Shown: positions 10,168 to 22,243 of the stretch, piece by piece
Position numbering within the stretch: the stretch's first letter is position 1
Layout: each line of letters starts with the position of its first letter
From: Magnolia sinica
Taxonomy: Eukaryota > Streptophyta > Magnoliopsida > Magnoliales > Magnoliaceae
Direction: 5' to 3'
DNA: 64,000 nucleotides
Assembly (NCBI RefSeq): GCF_029962835.1
Contig: NC_080584.1
Coordinates: 82,302,862 to 82,366,861, forward strand
The notes under the pieces: model-generated
What the model saw: the letters and a program-made list of their open reading frames with translations, nothing else
Database searches by the model: none
Told to the model about the DNA's origin: nothing
Position numbers and translations under genes: made by a program

Positions 10168-12209
10168 CTTACATATTCTCATTCATGTATACAATGTAGG
10201 CTGCACAATATATATGATAATTAACCATAAATAGCTTAAGGTAATGACCGTGGACCCGAATGACGGTCCTAGTAGAAAATTAATTATCCGTATGGCATGA
10301 CCTACTTAAAACATGCATGGGACTCAAAATTAGGCCTATGCGCATAAAATGAGCGAGTAAAACGAATTTACGGTCTAGATAAAATCATCTACGTCACGGT
10401 CGACTCCAGTGGCCATGTTTTGAAGCAAGAAAATATTTGTGATTTTCCTTTTATATAGGTCTTTGTGACCTTATCAACAGGTTTAGTTGCAAAGCAAATT
10501 ACCCGTGGCCCGGGGAAGCTTCCAACTGTGGACAATCATTTACTATTGTTTTTTTGAGTTGGTTCTGCTAGAGCTTTAGATTTGCCCTGAATTCGGGGTT
10601 TGGTACCTTTCAAAAGGGATAACAGCTGCCAGCATCTTTTTAGATATTTTTACAGATAGATTATGTCATGAAATCAGCCAACCTTTTCCTCCCAACATCA
10701 ACTGCCCCCATTAATGGTTGGGGGACCAAGGCACATGACCCAAATAAAGAAGTTTGGGTCTGCCCCTATGCCCCTTCACCCACAAAAAGGCACAGGTGGC
10801 CTCAGCCCTCGCGGCATTGCCCACTCTTTCTTCCATATGCCCACCGTTTGCTATCGCTATAAGGGCTGGCTACACGCGTGAGTCACACGATAGAGAACGC
10901 CTATACCTGGATGACCTTGTCACCTGGCTGGATGACAATCAATCATCATGGTAGAGCCCTTGAACCGTTTCAACTGCTAATATTCAATCACCAAAGTGTT
11001 CTGTGGTTGGGCCCACTTGAGCTTTTGGATCAAGGTGATATTTGAGTTCCCTACATCCAGGTCCGTAAGGGACCTAACCAACCGGTTGGGTGCTAGCCGC
11101 CCGAAGAAGTTTTCAACGGTAAGTGTTCAATTCATACTGCCTCTATGTTGCACGGCCCGTCTGCCATTTACATACGCCTGGTTTTTGAACCCATGTCATG
11201 AAATGGGCTAGTAAAATGGATGCACGGTGTGGATCTTAAACATAGATCATGTTGGGTCCCATGAGCTATGCCACCTGGTGACGCTGGAAGATGGTAGCGC
11301 CTTTCCGACTCTGCTGATATTTGTGTTTTCTCTTCGTCCAGACCTAGTCTGGATAGAATAACCCTTGGAAGGTTTTAACGGTTGACGTTTATTCCCACTG
11401 ATTGCTATAGTGCGCTCCATCTGGGCCTCGGATTTGCCTCCTTTGCAGGGACCGGAAAGGATGGACGGTGTGGGTATCTTGCCCGCCATGTGGGCCCCAC
11501 GGATCGGTGGGCCCAAACAGAAGAAAAGGGTAAAACATATGGAAAGCCCAATTACAGTGGTGCCCAAGTAGGTGACCTGGATGTAATCCATGATCCACCA
11601 TTTTTAATGGTGGGGCCCACAAAATTCCAAAACCAAGCTGATATCGAGACTTCACTTACATACAGGTCTGTATGACCTTTTAAATAGGTTGGATTTGTCA
11701 AATGACCGTACAGTGGGTCCCCTGGACCTTTTCAACCATAAGCTTTCAATCCTTGTCGTTGATTACACGGTCCACCTAAGATTCGGATCTGCCCTTATAA
11801 AATGGCTGATAAAATGGATGTACGGATGGATGAAATACATATATCATGTGGGCCCACAAAAAATGAGTTAGAAGACGATGGCAGCATGGATATAAAGCTT
11901 ATACATCACGGTGGGCGCCTTTTAATTCTATCGGTGGGCCCTACTTGCACTCCCACGCTGTGGATACAGAACACATATTTCAACGGTGGGGTTCACACCC
12001 CCTACGGCCCATCGGAGGCTGGACGTCACAAGGTCCAGCAGGCCTCTGGACTGTCCAGCCTACTGGACATATAAAACCAATGTGGGTCCCATTGGAGCTT
12101 GGATTGCTCCTTCATAAAAGTGGGCTGGAAAATGAATGTACAGTGTGGATTTCTTGTAAATAAAAGATGGCCCTGGTTCGTTAAAACCAGTGCATATGGG
12201 ATACGCACA
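10168..12209. repeat. Block of decayed GGGCCCAC-type repeat copies, no gene
   Basis: The stretch is mostly diverged pieces of one repeat family, recognisable by GGGCCCACTTGAGCTTTGGATC, GGACCTTTTCAACCATAAG, AAATAGGTTGGATTTGTCAA and ATGGATGTACGGATGG blocks (for example about 11005-11250 and 11590-11860). All open frames here fall in these repeats, in several frames and both strands, and resemble no protein family. Position 10168-10640 shows related but more decayed sequence. Confidence 0.65.
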
Positions 12210-12214
12210 CAGCG

Positions 12215-15200
12215 TGTCACGCCCCAAACTCGGAGACCGGGCTCACAAAATTCCCGATCGCCGAATCTGGCGCCGACAGCCTCCGTAGAACCCCATTCTC
12301 GGCTCCCAGCGCCCATTCACCAGATTCCGATCCTGGGATGCTACAAGGAGGATTTTCAACATCAGTTTAATTCGTAATAAGCATAACCAAAGGCATAACC
12401 CACACACAACAACCAAAAACTCCATCACATTTCCACTATAATCAAAAACTTTACAAGTACAATGAGCATAAGGGAAATACAATGAAGATGAACAAAACTC
12501 CAAAAATGATCTGCCACGCGCCTAAGCCTCAGCGCTGCTGCGATCCAACGTCACCTGCACGCAACAGTCGTGCATAAGCTTATAGAAAGCTTAGAGGGTG
12601 GTGAAAGTGTATGCTCAAGGTGGTAATGTAGCTATACAATATCAGAGTAATGCGGAACAAGCTGATGAATGCCAAGAATACTATAGCCGTACCAAGGCCA
12701 TGCGGTGCAAGGAATGATGTCGACCATACCAAGGCCATGCAATGCGAAATGCAAGTCAAGCATACAAATCCTCGTCTAAGTCCACATGTCAATACGGCTC
12801 AAATCTGGAATATCACCGGGGTCTAGTACACTCCAAGCCAAATTGCCGCCCCATCGCGCGCAATGAGGTGAGTGGAAAAGACCTCACTATCCGCCTGCCA
12901 ATATCGGGCTCGGCTCGTCAATAGCGGACCCATTCCTCGAGCTGGTCAGACTCAGCCTAGCATTGCCCCCTACTCTCGGGCGGGTAAGGCCGCACCCCCT
13001 TCCAACCGACCACGACACAGTGGAAAGCGCAACCGTCTGGTAATCGGCACTCAGCGCTCATGCATCCACTCGGTCTAGACGTTGGAGCAACCTCCTGGTA
13101 CCATAAGGGTTTAGGAACTTTCACCCAGGGATATCTATCGCACCCCATGTAGAACAGTATTTCCGGTATCCAATCCTGCCAACCACGATACGTCTGTGGA
13201 GGCTACGGCCCTGATGTCACTAGGGCGTATAGTAACCATATCACTCAATGCGAATGCATGAATCACACTATCCAGTCATGCAGCAATCCTGCGCGTATCG
13301 TGCGCTCATGTAGGGCAACACCCCTGTACGGGGCCCCTAGACAATCTGTCCGAAGACATATGCTATGATCAGTCATTTCTCATATCAAGCATACGTATGA
13401 TGCATATGGTCATGAATCATGGAACTAAACATGCTATATAAGATAGATGATAATTATAACAAAGATGGGCCTAGGCGGCCTACACATTAGACGTACGAGC
13501 CTAACAATGGGCCTTAGGGAAAGTCATAATGCGGACATTTAACCACACTATACTTGCAATGTGGACGTCAAACCACCATTGCTCCCAAGGCATAGCCCGA
13601 CGTAAACATCATTACATAAATCATGTTGGGACTACACATTGCAATGAACCTTAGGTACATCCCATTGGGCTTTAAATACATCAAATGGGCCAAATCACAT
13701 GGGCCTTATATTCATTAAGTGGGTCACATCAATGGGCCGCACCAATGGGCCTTATGTTCATTGCAATGGGCTATAACCCGTGGGCTTTAGAACGTATCAA
13801 ATAGGCCTAAGCTTATGGGCCTTACACGTGTCAAATGGGCCTCGACAGTTGGGCTCCATACGTACATCAAATGGGCCTACTCACCTGGGCCTTATATGTA
13901 TCAAATGGGCCTCGCCAATTGGGCCCCATATGCACATCAAATGGGCCTCAACTCATTGGCCCCATTACATCTTAATGGGCCTCGACCCATGGGCCCCTAA
14001 TACATTAAATGGGCCTCGACCCATGGGCCTTATATATACATCAAAGTGGGCCTCAACCATGGGTCACAAGTACTGAGGTGGGCCTCCCACCATCAATAAA
14101 TTATATATAATATAATATATATACACATATATATATATATGTAACATATAATATTATATATATACATATAACATATAATATTATATATAATATAATATTA
14201 TATATAAATATATATATACACACACCAGCACACACACGCACACACCAGCACACACACGCACCCACACACACACGCGCACACGCACACACAGTGGGCTCCA
14301 CCGTCCAGGCAGACGGTGGAGATAAAACACATACATCTGTGTGGGCTCCATGTGGGGCCCACCATAATGTTTATATTCCATCCATACCATTAATAAGGTC
14401 AAGCAGACCTAGATGAAGGGTGATAAAAATTTTCACCTTGATCCAAGACTTCTGTGGGCCCAAAAAGGGTTTCAAAGGTAAATGTTCAATCCCACTGTTT
14501 CATACGGTGTGGGCCGTCTGAGCTTTAGATCATGTTGATTTTTGGGGTGGGCCCACTTCAGAGAGTGGCCCACCCGATGAACGGGTTAGATGACATACAA
14601 ACATCAAGGTGGGGCCCACGGCACAGCCGTGGGTGGCTGCCTGTCCGCCCGTCAGGCAGCGCCTGCTGCATTTTCTGACACAGCAGCAACGCTGATGTGT
14701 TGATTTTATATTTTTTAAAAAAAAAAATTGCTTTCTTGAGGTTTTTCACAGGTGGGGCCCACGTCCGATAATCCACTCCGTCCAATGGCCCTTCATGCTT
14801 CCAGACAAGCAAAACAAGCCCAATATTGGGCATATTTCGATGTCTAGAAGCAATAGGGGATGTTTCGATGGCGAGCGCACTGTTTGCCATGTTATGGCCC
14901 GCCTGGAAGTCTGATTGGTCCCATCTTCTGGCTCAACGCCTAAAATAGTCTTGAAAAAGGAATGGACGGCATGGATTTAATACATACATCAAGGTGGGGC
15001 CTACACAAACGGACCACCCCAAAACTTTGGAAAAGTTGATATTTGTGTTTTCTTTCCAGCAACGTCCAGCGTCCCTGGACGCTGGACTTTCCATTTACGT
15101 AGGAGGTGGGCCCTGCTTAGGTGGGCCACCAGGGGATGGATGGCAGGGTACTACATATATAAAGTGGGCCCCACTGCAAATGGTTTGGATAAAATGCCTA

Positions 15201-16320
15201 CCTCATGGCGGGGTCCATTCAAGTGGGCCATACAATCTCATTATCATCACCCAAAAAAATATATATATATAAAAGGAGAGAGATAGAGAGTGAGGCCCGC
15301 GTGATGGAGGGACCCCGGCACTATGGGCCCTCCCTTGCACTAAATCATACATCAAGTGGATCCCATTACATGTGGGGTCCATGGAATTGAAATCCAACGG
15401 TGGAGATCCTTTCTCCACTAAAATAAATGGTCTAGATGACCTTAAGCATACAAGGAAATAAACATCATGATGGGGTCCATGGAGAATGGCCCCATCATGG
15501 AATGATCATGATGATCCAAGTGGCCATCGGCCACATCTTAGGGTCCAAAGTGAGATCCAAACCATTGATCGGTTGGCCTCACTTGGCCCATCTTAAAAAT
15601 ATCAAAAATCTACCCTATCAAGGCACCCACCACTTGATCTTCTTGCTCCCTTGGCTTCCTTAGCTCCTTGAGCTCCTCTTTGATGGAGGAAGATGAGAAA
15701 TGGATGGTTGAGATGAGAGATGAAGGGGTAGGAAATGGGCCACACTTGAAACTTGGGAGAAAATGGGAGAGGGTCTCATACGTATGGATTTTTCTTGCTT
15801 GGAAAAGTATGAAATGAGAAAGAGACTTGTAAGGGAGAGAGAGAGAGGGAGTGATGGGTGATGGAGTGATGGATGGGAGAGAGGGATGGGAGTGTAAGAA
15901 CTTTATGACTTTTTTGGCAAAAGTTGTAAGAGAGGTATGGGTTTGTGTAAGAACTTTTGACTTTGGGGCTTGCTTGGGAAAGGATGAAAAGTGATGTGTA
16001 CTTGACATGATGGGATTGATTGATTGATGTGACACCTCGTAGAGATTCTCTCGGGATTCGCACGCGCGGCGTTTCCTCGCACCGAACGCTGGCCCACATC
16101 TCCCAACCAGAGCATCGCATCAGCGCCCGAGTCGCGGCATCGGAACCGCGGCGACGACGCGGTCGCTAAGGTATAAGCCCTGGGTTGAGTCGACTCGGGT
16201 TGACGGCACGAGAATCTAGGTCGCGCGCAGATACCGGTTAAGGGTCGAAGGTTGCCGGAATTCGACCGGGAAGACCGCAGAAGCCTATGGAATGGTACGG
16301 TCTAGGATACGGGGCTCACA
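12215..16320 (-). mobile_element. Solo LTR (4.1 kb) of a long-LTR Ty3/gypsy family, reverse orientation (fossil)
   Basis: On the plus strand it starts TGTCACGCCCC and ends GGGGCTCACA, flanked by the 5-bp duplication CAGCG at 12210-12214 and 16321-16325. Read in reverse, it follows the same order as the LTRs of the gypsy element at 18126-30786: a GTACCATTC/CGGCAACCTTCG start, a CT-rich stretch, arrays of GGGCCCAC-like units, an array of about 40-bp GGCCCATTTGATGTAT units, a GATCGGAACCTGGTG-like part and the GGGCGTGACA end. No internal region is attached, so it is what LTR-LTR recombination leaves behind. Sequence similarity to the full element is clear but lower than between its own two LTRs, so it is an older insertion of a related subfamily. 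Confidence 0.9.
13630..14290. repeat. Degenerate tandem array of GGCCCAT units, then AT and CA microsatellites, inside the solo LTR
   Basis: From about 13630 to 14095 a unit of roughly 35-45 bp (core CAAATGGGCCT...GGGCCTTATATGTAT) repeats a dozen times with drift; the same array appears in reverse in both LTRs of the full element (about 20530-20860 and 29110-29430). It is followed by an AT-rich microsatellite (14100-14216) and a CA/CACACG microsatellite (14217-14292). The open frames in it are repeat translations. Confidence 0.8.
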
Positions 16321-16535
16321 CAGCGCCCTGGATTTAGGGATGTTTCAACCGAAGATATTCAGTCCTCACTGTTTTCTATGTTGGGTACTCCACCTAAGAT
16401 CTGAATCCGTCTCACTTTTTGGGTGAAGGTCAAAAATGACCTGGCAAGATGGATAGACAATTTCGATCGTACACATGCAATGGGGCGGGCCCCTTGAGTG
16501 GACCACCTGTTGTTTGGATGTCACTCGTCCATACA
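16321..16535. other. Remnant between the solo LTR and element A: piece of a GGGCCCAC-type repeat
   Basis: Contains TTCAACCGAAGATATTCAG, CTCACTGTTTTCTATG and GATGGATAGACAATTTCGATC blocks of the repeat family. It shows the kind of DNA that both the solo LTR and element A inserted into. Confidence 0.55.
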
Positions 16536-16538
16536 TGT

Positions 16539-16900
16539 CACTACACCAAAATCGTAATTTAGGAACGGTTTTAAACCGTTCTTAAATGCTTCAGGAACGG
16601 TTTAATACCGTTCTTAAATGAGGCGTCGTAGAAAATCAGGAACGGTTCAGAACCGTTTTGGGTACCGTTTCAATTTTTAGGAACGGTTTAATACCATTCC
16701 TAAATGAGGCGTCGTAGAAAATCAGGAACGGTTCAGAACCGTTTTGGGTACCGTTTCAATTTTTAGGAATGGTTTTAAACCGTTCTGGTGCCAACGGTCA
16801 CATTTTAAGCACAAATTTTAAGAAACGATTTTGAATGCTTATTAATGTTGCCAACAGTCAGATTTTAGGACGAAATTTTAATAACAATTTTCAAACTACA
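16539..16900. repeat. Left (3') terminus and subterminal repeats of element A, with an 86-bp tandem duplication
   Basis: After the CACTA terminus come palindromic units such as GGAACGGTTTTAAACCGTTC and GGAACGGTTCAGAACCGTT. A block of 86 bp (about 16594-16679) is repeated in tandem at 16680-16765 with few changes. These palindromes are the likely transposase-binding motifs of this family (family knowledge plus inference). Confidence 0.85.
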
Positions 16901-17600
16901 GACATGCAAGTCTCTCCACCCTGCTGATCTCACTTGTACACCTGCCTGCAAGCATGTGCAAGATCTAACAGATAGGCCCCAACAAGTTGGCACAGTTCAA
17001 CACCAAGCAGGCCAGGAATTTGTAAAACATCGACCATGAGCCTTTTTCTGAACCATCCATTTTTTGTACATGTAGAGGCACCTGATGAGTGGCCCAGCAT
17101 GTTTCGGAGGCCAGGGTGCACAGAAATGCCCAACAGAATAGTTCAATCTCACATAGGTGCACGTGAGCCTGCAGATACCTATGCAGTAGGAAGTGCAGGT
17201 AAGAATAAGAGTCATTAGTTGTTTGACACGGGTTGAATCAATATAGGTGGGAGGAACTGGCCCCTATACCTACTGTGGTAAGGGGTAGCACGCCATACGC
17301 TATCAAAACCCCAGAGTTCAAGATTAAGAGTCATTAGCTGAGCAATATTTGGCCTTCTCTGTGCCATTGATTATTTTTTCTTAACCATCTATTTCAGGCC
17401 ACTGATTAGAAAGGCTAAGGATCTTCTAGTATATATAGAAGAATTTAGGGGCAAACACCATCTACATTAACACCCCACCCATCAGATTAACACTCTGGAT
17501 CAGAGCTAAAGGATTCTTTCTAATTTTAGGGACAATCATGCCTCCATAATTAAGGAGGACATGAATAAAGATACAATTACAGATAAGAGAAAAATACGCA
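16901..17600. other. No gene seen between the A terminus and the reductase fragment
   Basis: Several short open frames occur on both strands (for example 16930-17218), none with a recognisable domain or supported by splice-site context. Likely downstream or filler DNA of element A. Confidence 0.4.
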
Positions 17601-17602
17601 AC

Positions 17603-17968
17603 TCAATCAGCAGAGACACATATGACCTGCTTACCAACATTTTTACCAGAGAATAGCCCGACAAGGGCTACTGGAGCACTTTCAAGGCCATCATTCATGT
17701 CTTCTATGTATACAATTTTCCCTTGCTTGTAGTAATTGATAATCTGATCCACAACCTGTGGAAATAGATTCAGATAATTGCTCTGCAGAAACCCTTGCAT
17801 CCTTGCGCATTTCGTGATAAGCATGAACAAGTTATGGATTCCTTCAGCACCAGAGATGCTCTTCTGTGATACCATCCCACATACACCAATCCGGCCATGC
17901 AATCTCATGTTTAGAAGCACGGCGTCAAGCATGGCTCCACCCACATTATCAAAATAGATGTCGATGCC
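17603..17968 (-). pseudogene. Last exon of an NADPH-dependent alkenal double-bond reductase
   Basis: The minus strand encodes GIDIYFDNVGGAMLDAVLLN, MRLHGRIGVCGMVSQ, ARMQGFLQSNYLN, YKQGKIVYIEDMNDGLESAP and LFSGKNVGKQVICVSAD before a stop. This is the C-terminal third of plant 2-alkenal / double-bond reductases (medium-chain reductase superfamily, NADPH-dependent reduction of the C=C bond of reactive aldehydes). An AG acceptor stands just before GIDIYF, as at the usual exon boundary of this family, and the exon is open to its natural stop. The other two thirds of the protein, including the nucleotide-binding motif, are not found in the window: upstream lies a short intron-like stretch and then the gypsy element. 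I take it as a captured 3' gene end in element A; a host gene split by the gypsy insertion is the alternative. Confidence 0.85.
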
Positions 17969-18125
17969 TTGAATAAGACACCTGTTAGCGAAAACATGGT
18001 AGTTGAAAAAAATTGTTGTTTTAGTCCAAATCCATATAGAATTGTGAGATTTTGGAGCAGGTTTGGCAGCATGAGTAGAAAACTCTTGCAACTAGAAACA
18101 CTAAACAATTAAGCTTGACATCTTC

Positions 18126-21100
18126 TGTAAGACCCGTGTCCTAATCCGTACCATTCTGTTAGCTTCCGCGGTCCTTCCGGTCAAATTCCGGCAACCTTCG
18201 CACCGAATTCGGTGTTTGCGCACGATCCTAGGCCAGGTCCCGCGCACCGACGTCGGCTTGATCCGAAAGTTGTATCATAGCGACCGCGTCGTCGCCACGG
18301 TTCCAACGCCGTGACTTGCGCACCGAACCGATACTCAGGTAAGAAGATGCCGATCAGCGTTTATTCCGAAGAAACACCGCGCGTTGCGGATTTCGAGGGA
18401 ATCTCTACACAATAAGTCCCATCAATCATCATTAAATGCAACCTTATCTCAAGTACAACAACCCATACCCCTTTCTTCACAAAGTCAACTCTCTCTCTCT
18501 TCACCCATCCCTCCTTTACTCACTTTTCAAACAAACCCATGCCCCATTAATTACACCCATCACTCCATCACCTCATATCACTCCCATCCTCTCATTTTCT
18601 CTCTCATTTTCTCATATCTCTCCAAGCAACCCCAAGCCCAAACGTCCAAGCTTCCTCTCCCTCTCAAGTGTGGTCCACCTTCCATCATCCATCTACACCC
18701 TCCCATCTCTCATCCTCACCATCAAGAGTCCATCATCCTCCATCAAAGTTGAAGCTGAGGGGCATTGGAGTCTAAGAGACCAAGAAGAAGGAAGATAGGG
18801 TGGGTGTTTTATAGGCTTAGAATTTGTTTATTTTTGATGGACCAAGTGGGGCCTACCGATTGATGGTATGAATCCCACTTGGAACCCACTTGATATGTGT
18901 ATTGATGTAGGTATTTGAGGGGCCCATAGTAGCGGGGCCCCTTCATCACTCGCCTCTCTCTCTCTCTCTCTCCCCTTTTCCTTGTTGTGGGCCACCTTGA
19001 TGTACAATATATCCGGACCATCCATCCAGTAGCCCGTCCTCACTGTCCAACCAGGGCCCACCCTTGCTGCTGGCTTGGACAGACCCTGATGTAGGGAAAA
19101 TACAAATATCACTTTGATTCAAAGCTGGTAGAGTCACACAAATGTGGACCCCACTCTTCTATGTATACACTTGTGTAACACGTCCACACCCTCCTGATCA
19201 GAGCCCAGATGGGCAGATCCAACGGCCTAAGTCTGCAGATGAACCTGCTGCTGGACTGATGTCCAGCAGCTATTGAATCTTGTATTATAGTATATAATTA
19301 TTATTATTATATTATAATATAGTATATAATGTTGTGGTGGCCCCCCCCCCCCCCCGTTGTGAATGAATCTAAGCCGTCTGCCCACCTGGACGGAACCATG
19401 GGACCCACCTTGGTGTATTGTTGTGGCTGCACCATCCAAAGGACGGTGGGCCCTGACGATGTACGTGGGATATATCCATACCGTCCAGCCCTTTGGGCGG
19501 TGGACCAGTCCTGATGTATGTCTTCCATACTCTCCGTCCGTCTGCCTTGGACGTGGGCCTGCCCCACATGTGTGACACGTGTGGGCAGGTGGGACCCACC
19601 TTGATGCAAGTGCTTTCTATCCACATGTTCTGGCCACCGTAAAACACCTATACCGTCCAAACTTGGTGGACGTGGGAGCCTACCATGATGTCTGCGTTTC
19701 ATCCATGCTACTGGACGCCACCATGGTGTATGTCATTATCCACACCGTTAACCTGGTGGGTCCCATCTGAAACCACAATGATGTATCGGTTTTACCGGCA
19801 CCATCCATCAGGTGGGGCCCACCTTGATGTTTGTGTCGCATAAAAACCATCCATCCATTTATAGTAGGGATGGATGTGCATCACATCTAGACCGTCCATT
19901 CTAGTGGCCCTGCCATGATGGATGTGTTTCGTCCAGCAGCCGTGGACGTTGAAGCGCCCCCACACTCCCACACACACGTACATATATTTTAATGTATATA
20001 ATATATATTAGTGATATTATGTTGGTGGGCCACTCCTACGTGGGACCCACCTTTAAACATGTTATATACACCGAGTATGGCACCTCCTGCCATTGTACAG
20101 GGTATAATATGTAATATTATATTATATAGTACATGGCCACTACATGGACCACACCATGAGGCATGGTTCTATCTACACCGTCCAGTTGCTGGACGGTGCA
20201 GCAAGTATGGTAGCCACGCCGTCCATCCATTTTACGGGCGGTCCACCGTGATGAAAGCCAAGCCGTCCAGCCATCTGACATGCACACAACCCCACCATGA
20301 TGTATATTTTGTATCCACACCGCCCATTTGGTGGGCCACTGTTTGGCATGGACCCCCCTCAAAAATCAGGCCAATCCAGCGCTCGGGCGGCCCACATCAC
20401 AAGAAACAGTGTGAATTGAACTCTACCATTGAAACCCTTTCTGGGTCCACAGAAGTTTCAGCAAATATTGTAGTGGGCCCTACCCAAGGTCCAAGTGACC
20501 TTATGAATAGGTTGGATTTCAAATAAATATTATGGTGGGCCCTAGGCCCATGTGGTGGAGCCATATTGATGTATTTCTGGCCATTGGGGAGGCCCACCTT
20601 GATATATATATAAGGCCCATGAGGTTAGGCCCATTTGATGTATTGGTGGCCCGATGTCGAGGCCCACTCTGATATATATAAAGGCCATGTTACGAGACCC
20701 ATTGTGATGTTTTCAAAGGCTCATGGAGTATGACCCATTGCAATGTACATAAGGCCCACTAATGCGGCCCACTTGATTTATATAAGGCCCATATGAGATG
20801 GCCCATTTGATGTATCTGAGAACTATGGGTCGAGGCCCAATGAGATGTATATTAGTCCATTGCAATGTGTGATTTCCTATGGTTGTGTAATGGTACTTTA
20901 TGGCGGGCTATGCCTTGGGAACAATGTTGGTTTGACGTCCACATTGTAAGGATAATGTTGGTTAAATGTCCGCATTGTCACACTCCTTAAGGCCACTGAT
21001 AGGTTCATACTTATACTCTGCAGGCCGTCTAGGACTGTGATACGCAGAGCCCATCCCTATATGCATGTTTAGTATAGATCCATGGTTCATGATCATTCGC

Positions 21101-22243
21101 ATCATATGTATGCCCGCGTGAGGAGTGACCGATCATAGCATATGCCTTTGGGCATATTTTTTTGGTTGCCCAATATAAGTGCATGGTACATACATGATTG
21201 TTTAGGATAATTCATGCACTTGCATTTGTGTGATTATAGTTACTATATGCCCTAGCGACATCGGGGCCTTAGCCTCCAAAGATACATCGTGGATGGCAGG
21301 ATTGGAGCCCGGAAATTTTGATTCCAGCATACGGGCACCATAGATGTCCCCTGGTGAAAATCCCTAAACCCGATGGTACGAGAGGATGATCCAACGTCAG
21401 GACCGAGTGGATATATGAGCGCATGAGGGCCGAATACCGGGAGGCCGTGTCTCCCACCGTGTCATGGGGGAAAGGAGTGTGGCCTTACTCGCCCGAGGGG
21501 GGGGCAATACTAGGGAGTTTGACCAGCTCGCGAATGGGTCCGCTATCGACGTGCGGATAGGTATTGGCGGACTATTGGTCAGGCGGATGGAGGTTTCTTA
21601 CGCTCATTTGGGCTGTGCGGAGGAGAGCCGCAGTGCCATTTGGAGTGTATTGAACCCCGGTGATTATCCCGAATGAGAACTGTCGATACATGTTGAGGAT
21701 TGGCATGCTTGAGTTGCATTTCACATCGCATGGCCGTGTCTTGGGATGGCATTCATATCTTGCACCGCATAGCCTTGAGATGATTGCATTCATGTGCCCA
21801 TTACCATGTTTCCACATCACTCGACCTTGCATTTTGAGTACGTTTATATTCGCACACACTTACACCACCCTCTAATTTAAAGCTTATGCACGATTGATGC
21901 GGCAGGTGACGCCAACAGCCGCAGCCATAGTCTCGTTGTAGTTGGAGCGTGCAGCCGCTTGTGAGTTTTTTCTTTTGTTTCATTTTATTTTCACTGTCTT
22001 TCGCATTGTATTTATATGTTTTTCATCTTAGTGGATTTTGTGGTTGTGTTCTTGTGATTATTGTTTGTTGGTTATGCTTTTTTTATGCTCATTATGATTC
22101 ATCATGATTGAAATCCTCCTTGTAGTATCCCGGATCGGAACCTGGTGGGTGCCGGGATTCGAAAATGGGGTTCTACGGAGGCTTCGCCGCCGGATTCGGC
22201 GATCGGGAATTTTGTGAGCCGGTTTCCGAGTTCGGGCGTGACA
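18126..22243 (+). repeat. 5' LTR of the gypsy element
   Basis: Starts TGTAAGACCC and ends GGGCGTGACA. Inside, in order: a GC-rich 290-bp start; a CT-rich stretch (18480-18740); about a kilobase of degenerate tandem units of 60-85 bp built on CCACCATGATGTATGTGTTT and ACCGTCCATCC (about 19380-20340); a C homopolymer (19340-19355); an array of GGCCCATTTGATGTAT units (20530-20860); and a GC-rich last kilobase. The unit shared with the TIR element family is treated under findings. Open frames such as 18384-18798 are repeat or leader translations, not genes. Confidence 0.9.

Noticed and set aside
11247-12377. Cluster of 60-115-codon frames on both strands
   Set aside because: All fall in the GGGCCCAC-type repeat; frames overlap on both strands and none has a domain.
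13780-14402. Frames reading MGLT/WASP-like and VRVCVGACVC-like repeats
   Set aside because: They translate the GGCCCAT unit array and the CA microsatellite of the solo LTR.
18384-18798. Two overlapping 120-codon frames, repeated exactly at 26974-27403
   Set aside because: They lie in the CT-rich part of the gypsy LTRs, overlap in different frames and are proline/serine-rich from composition only.
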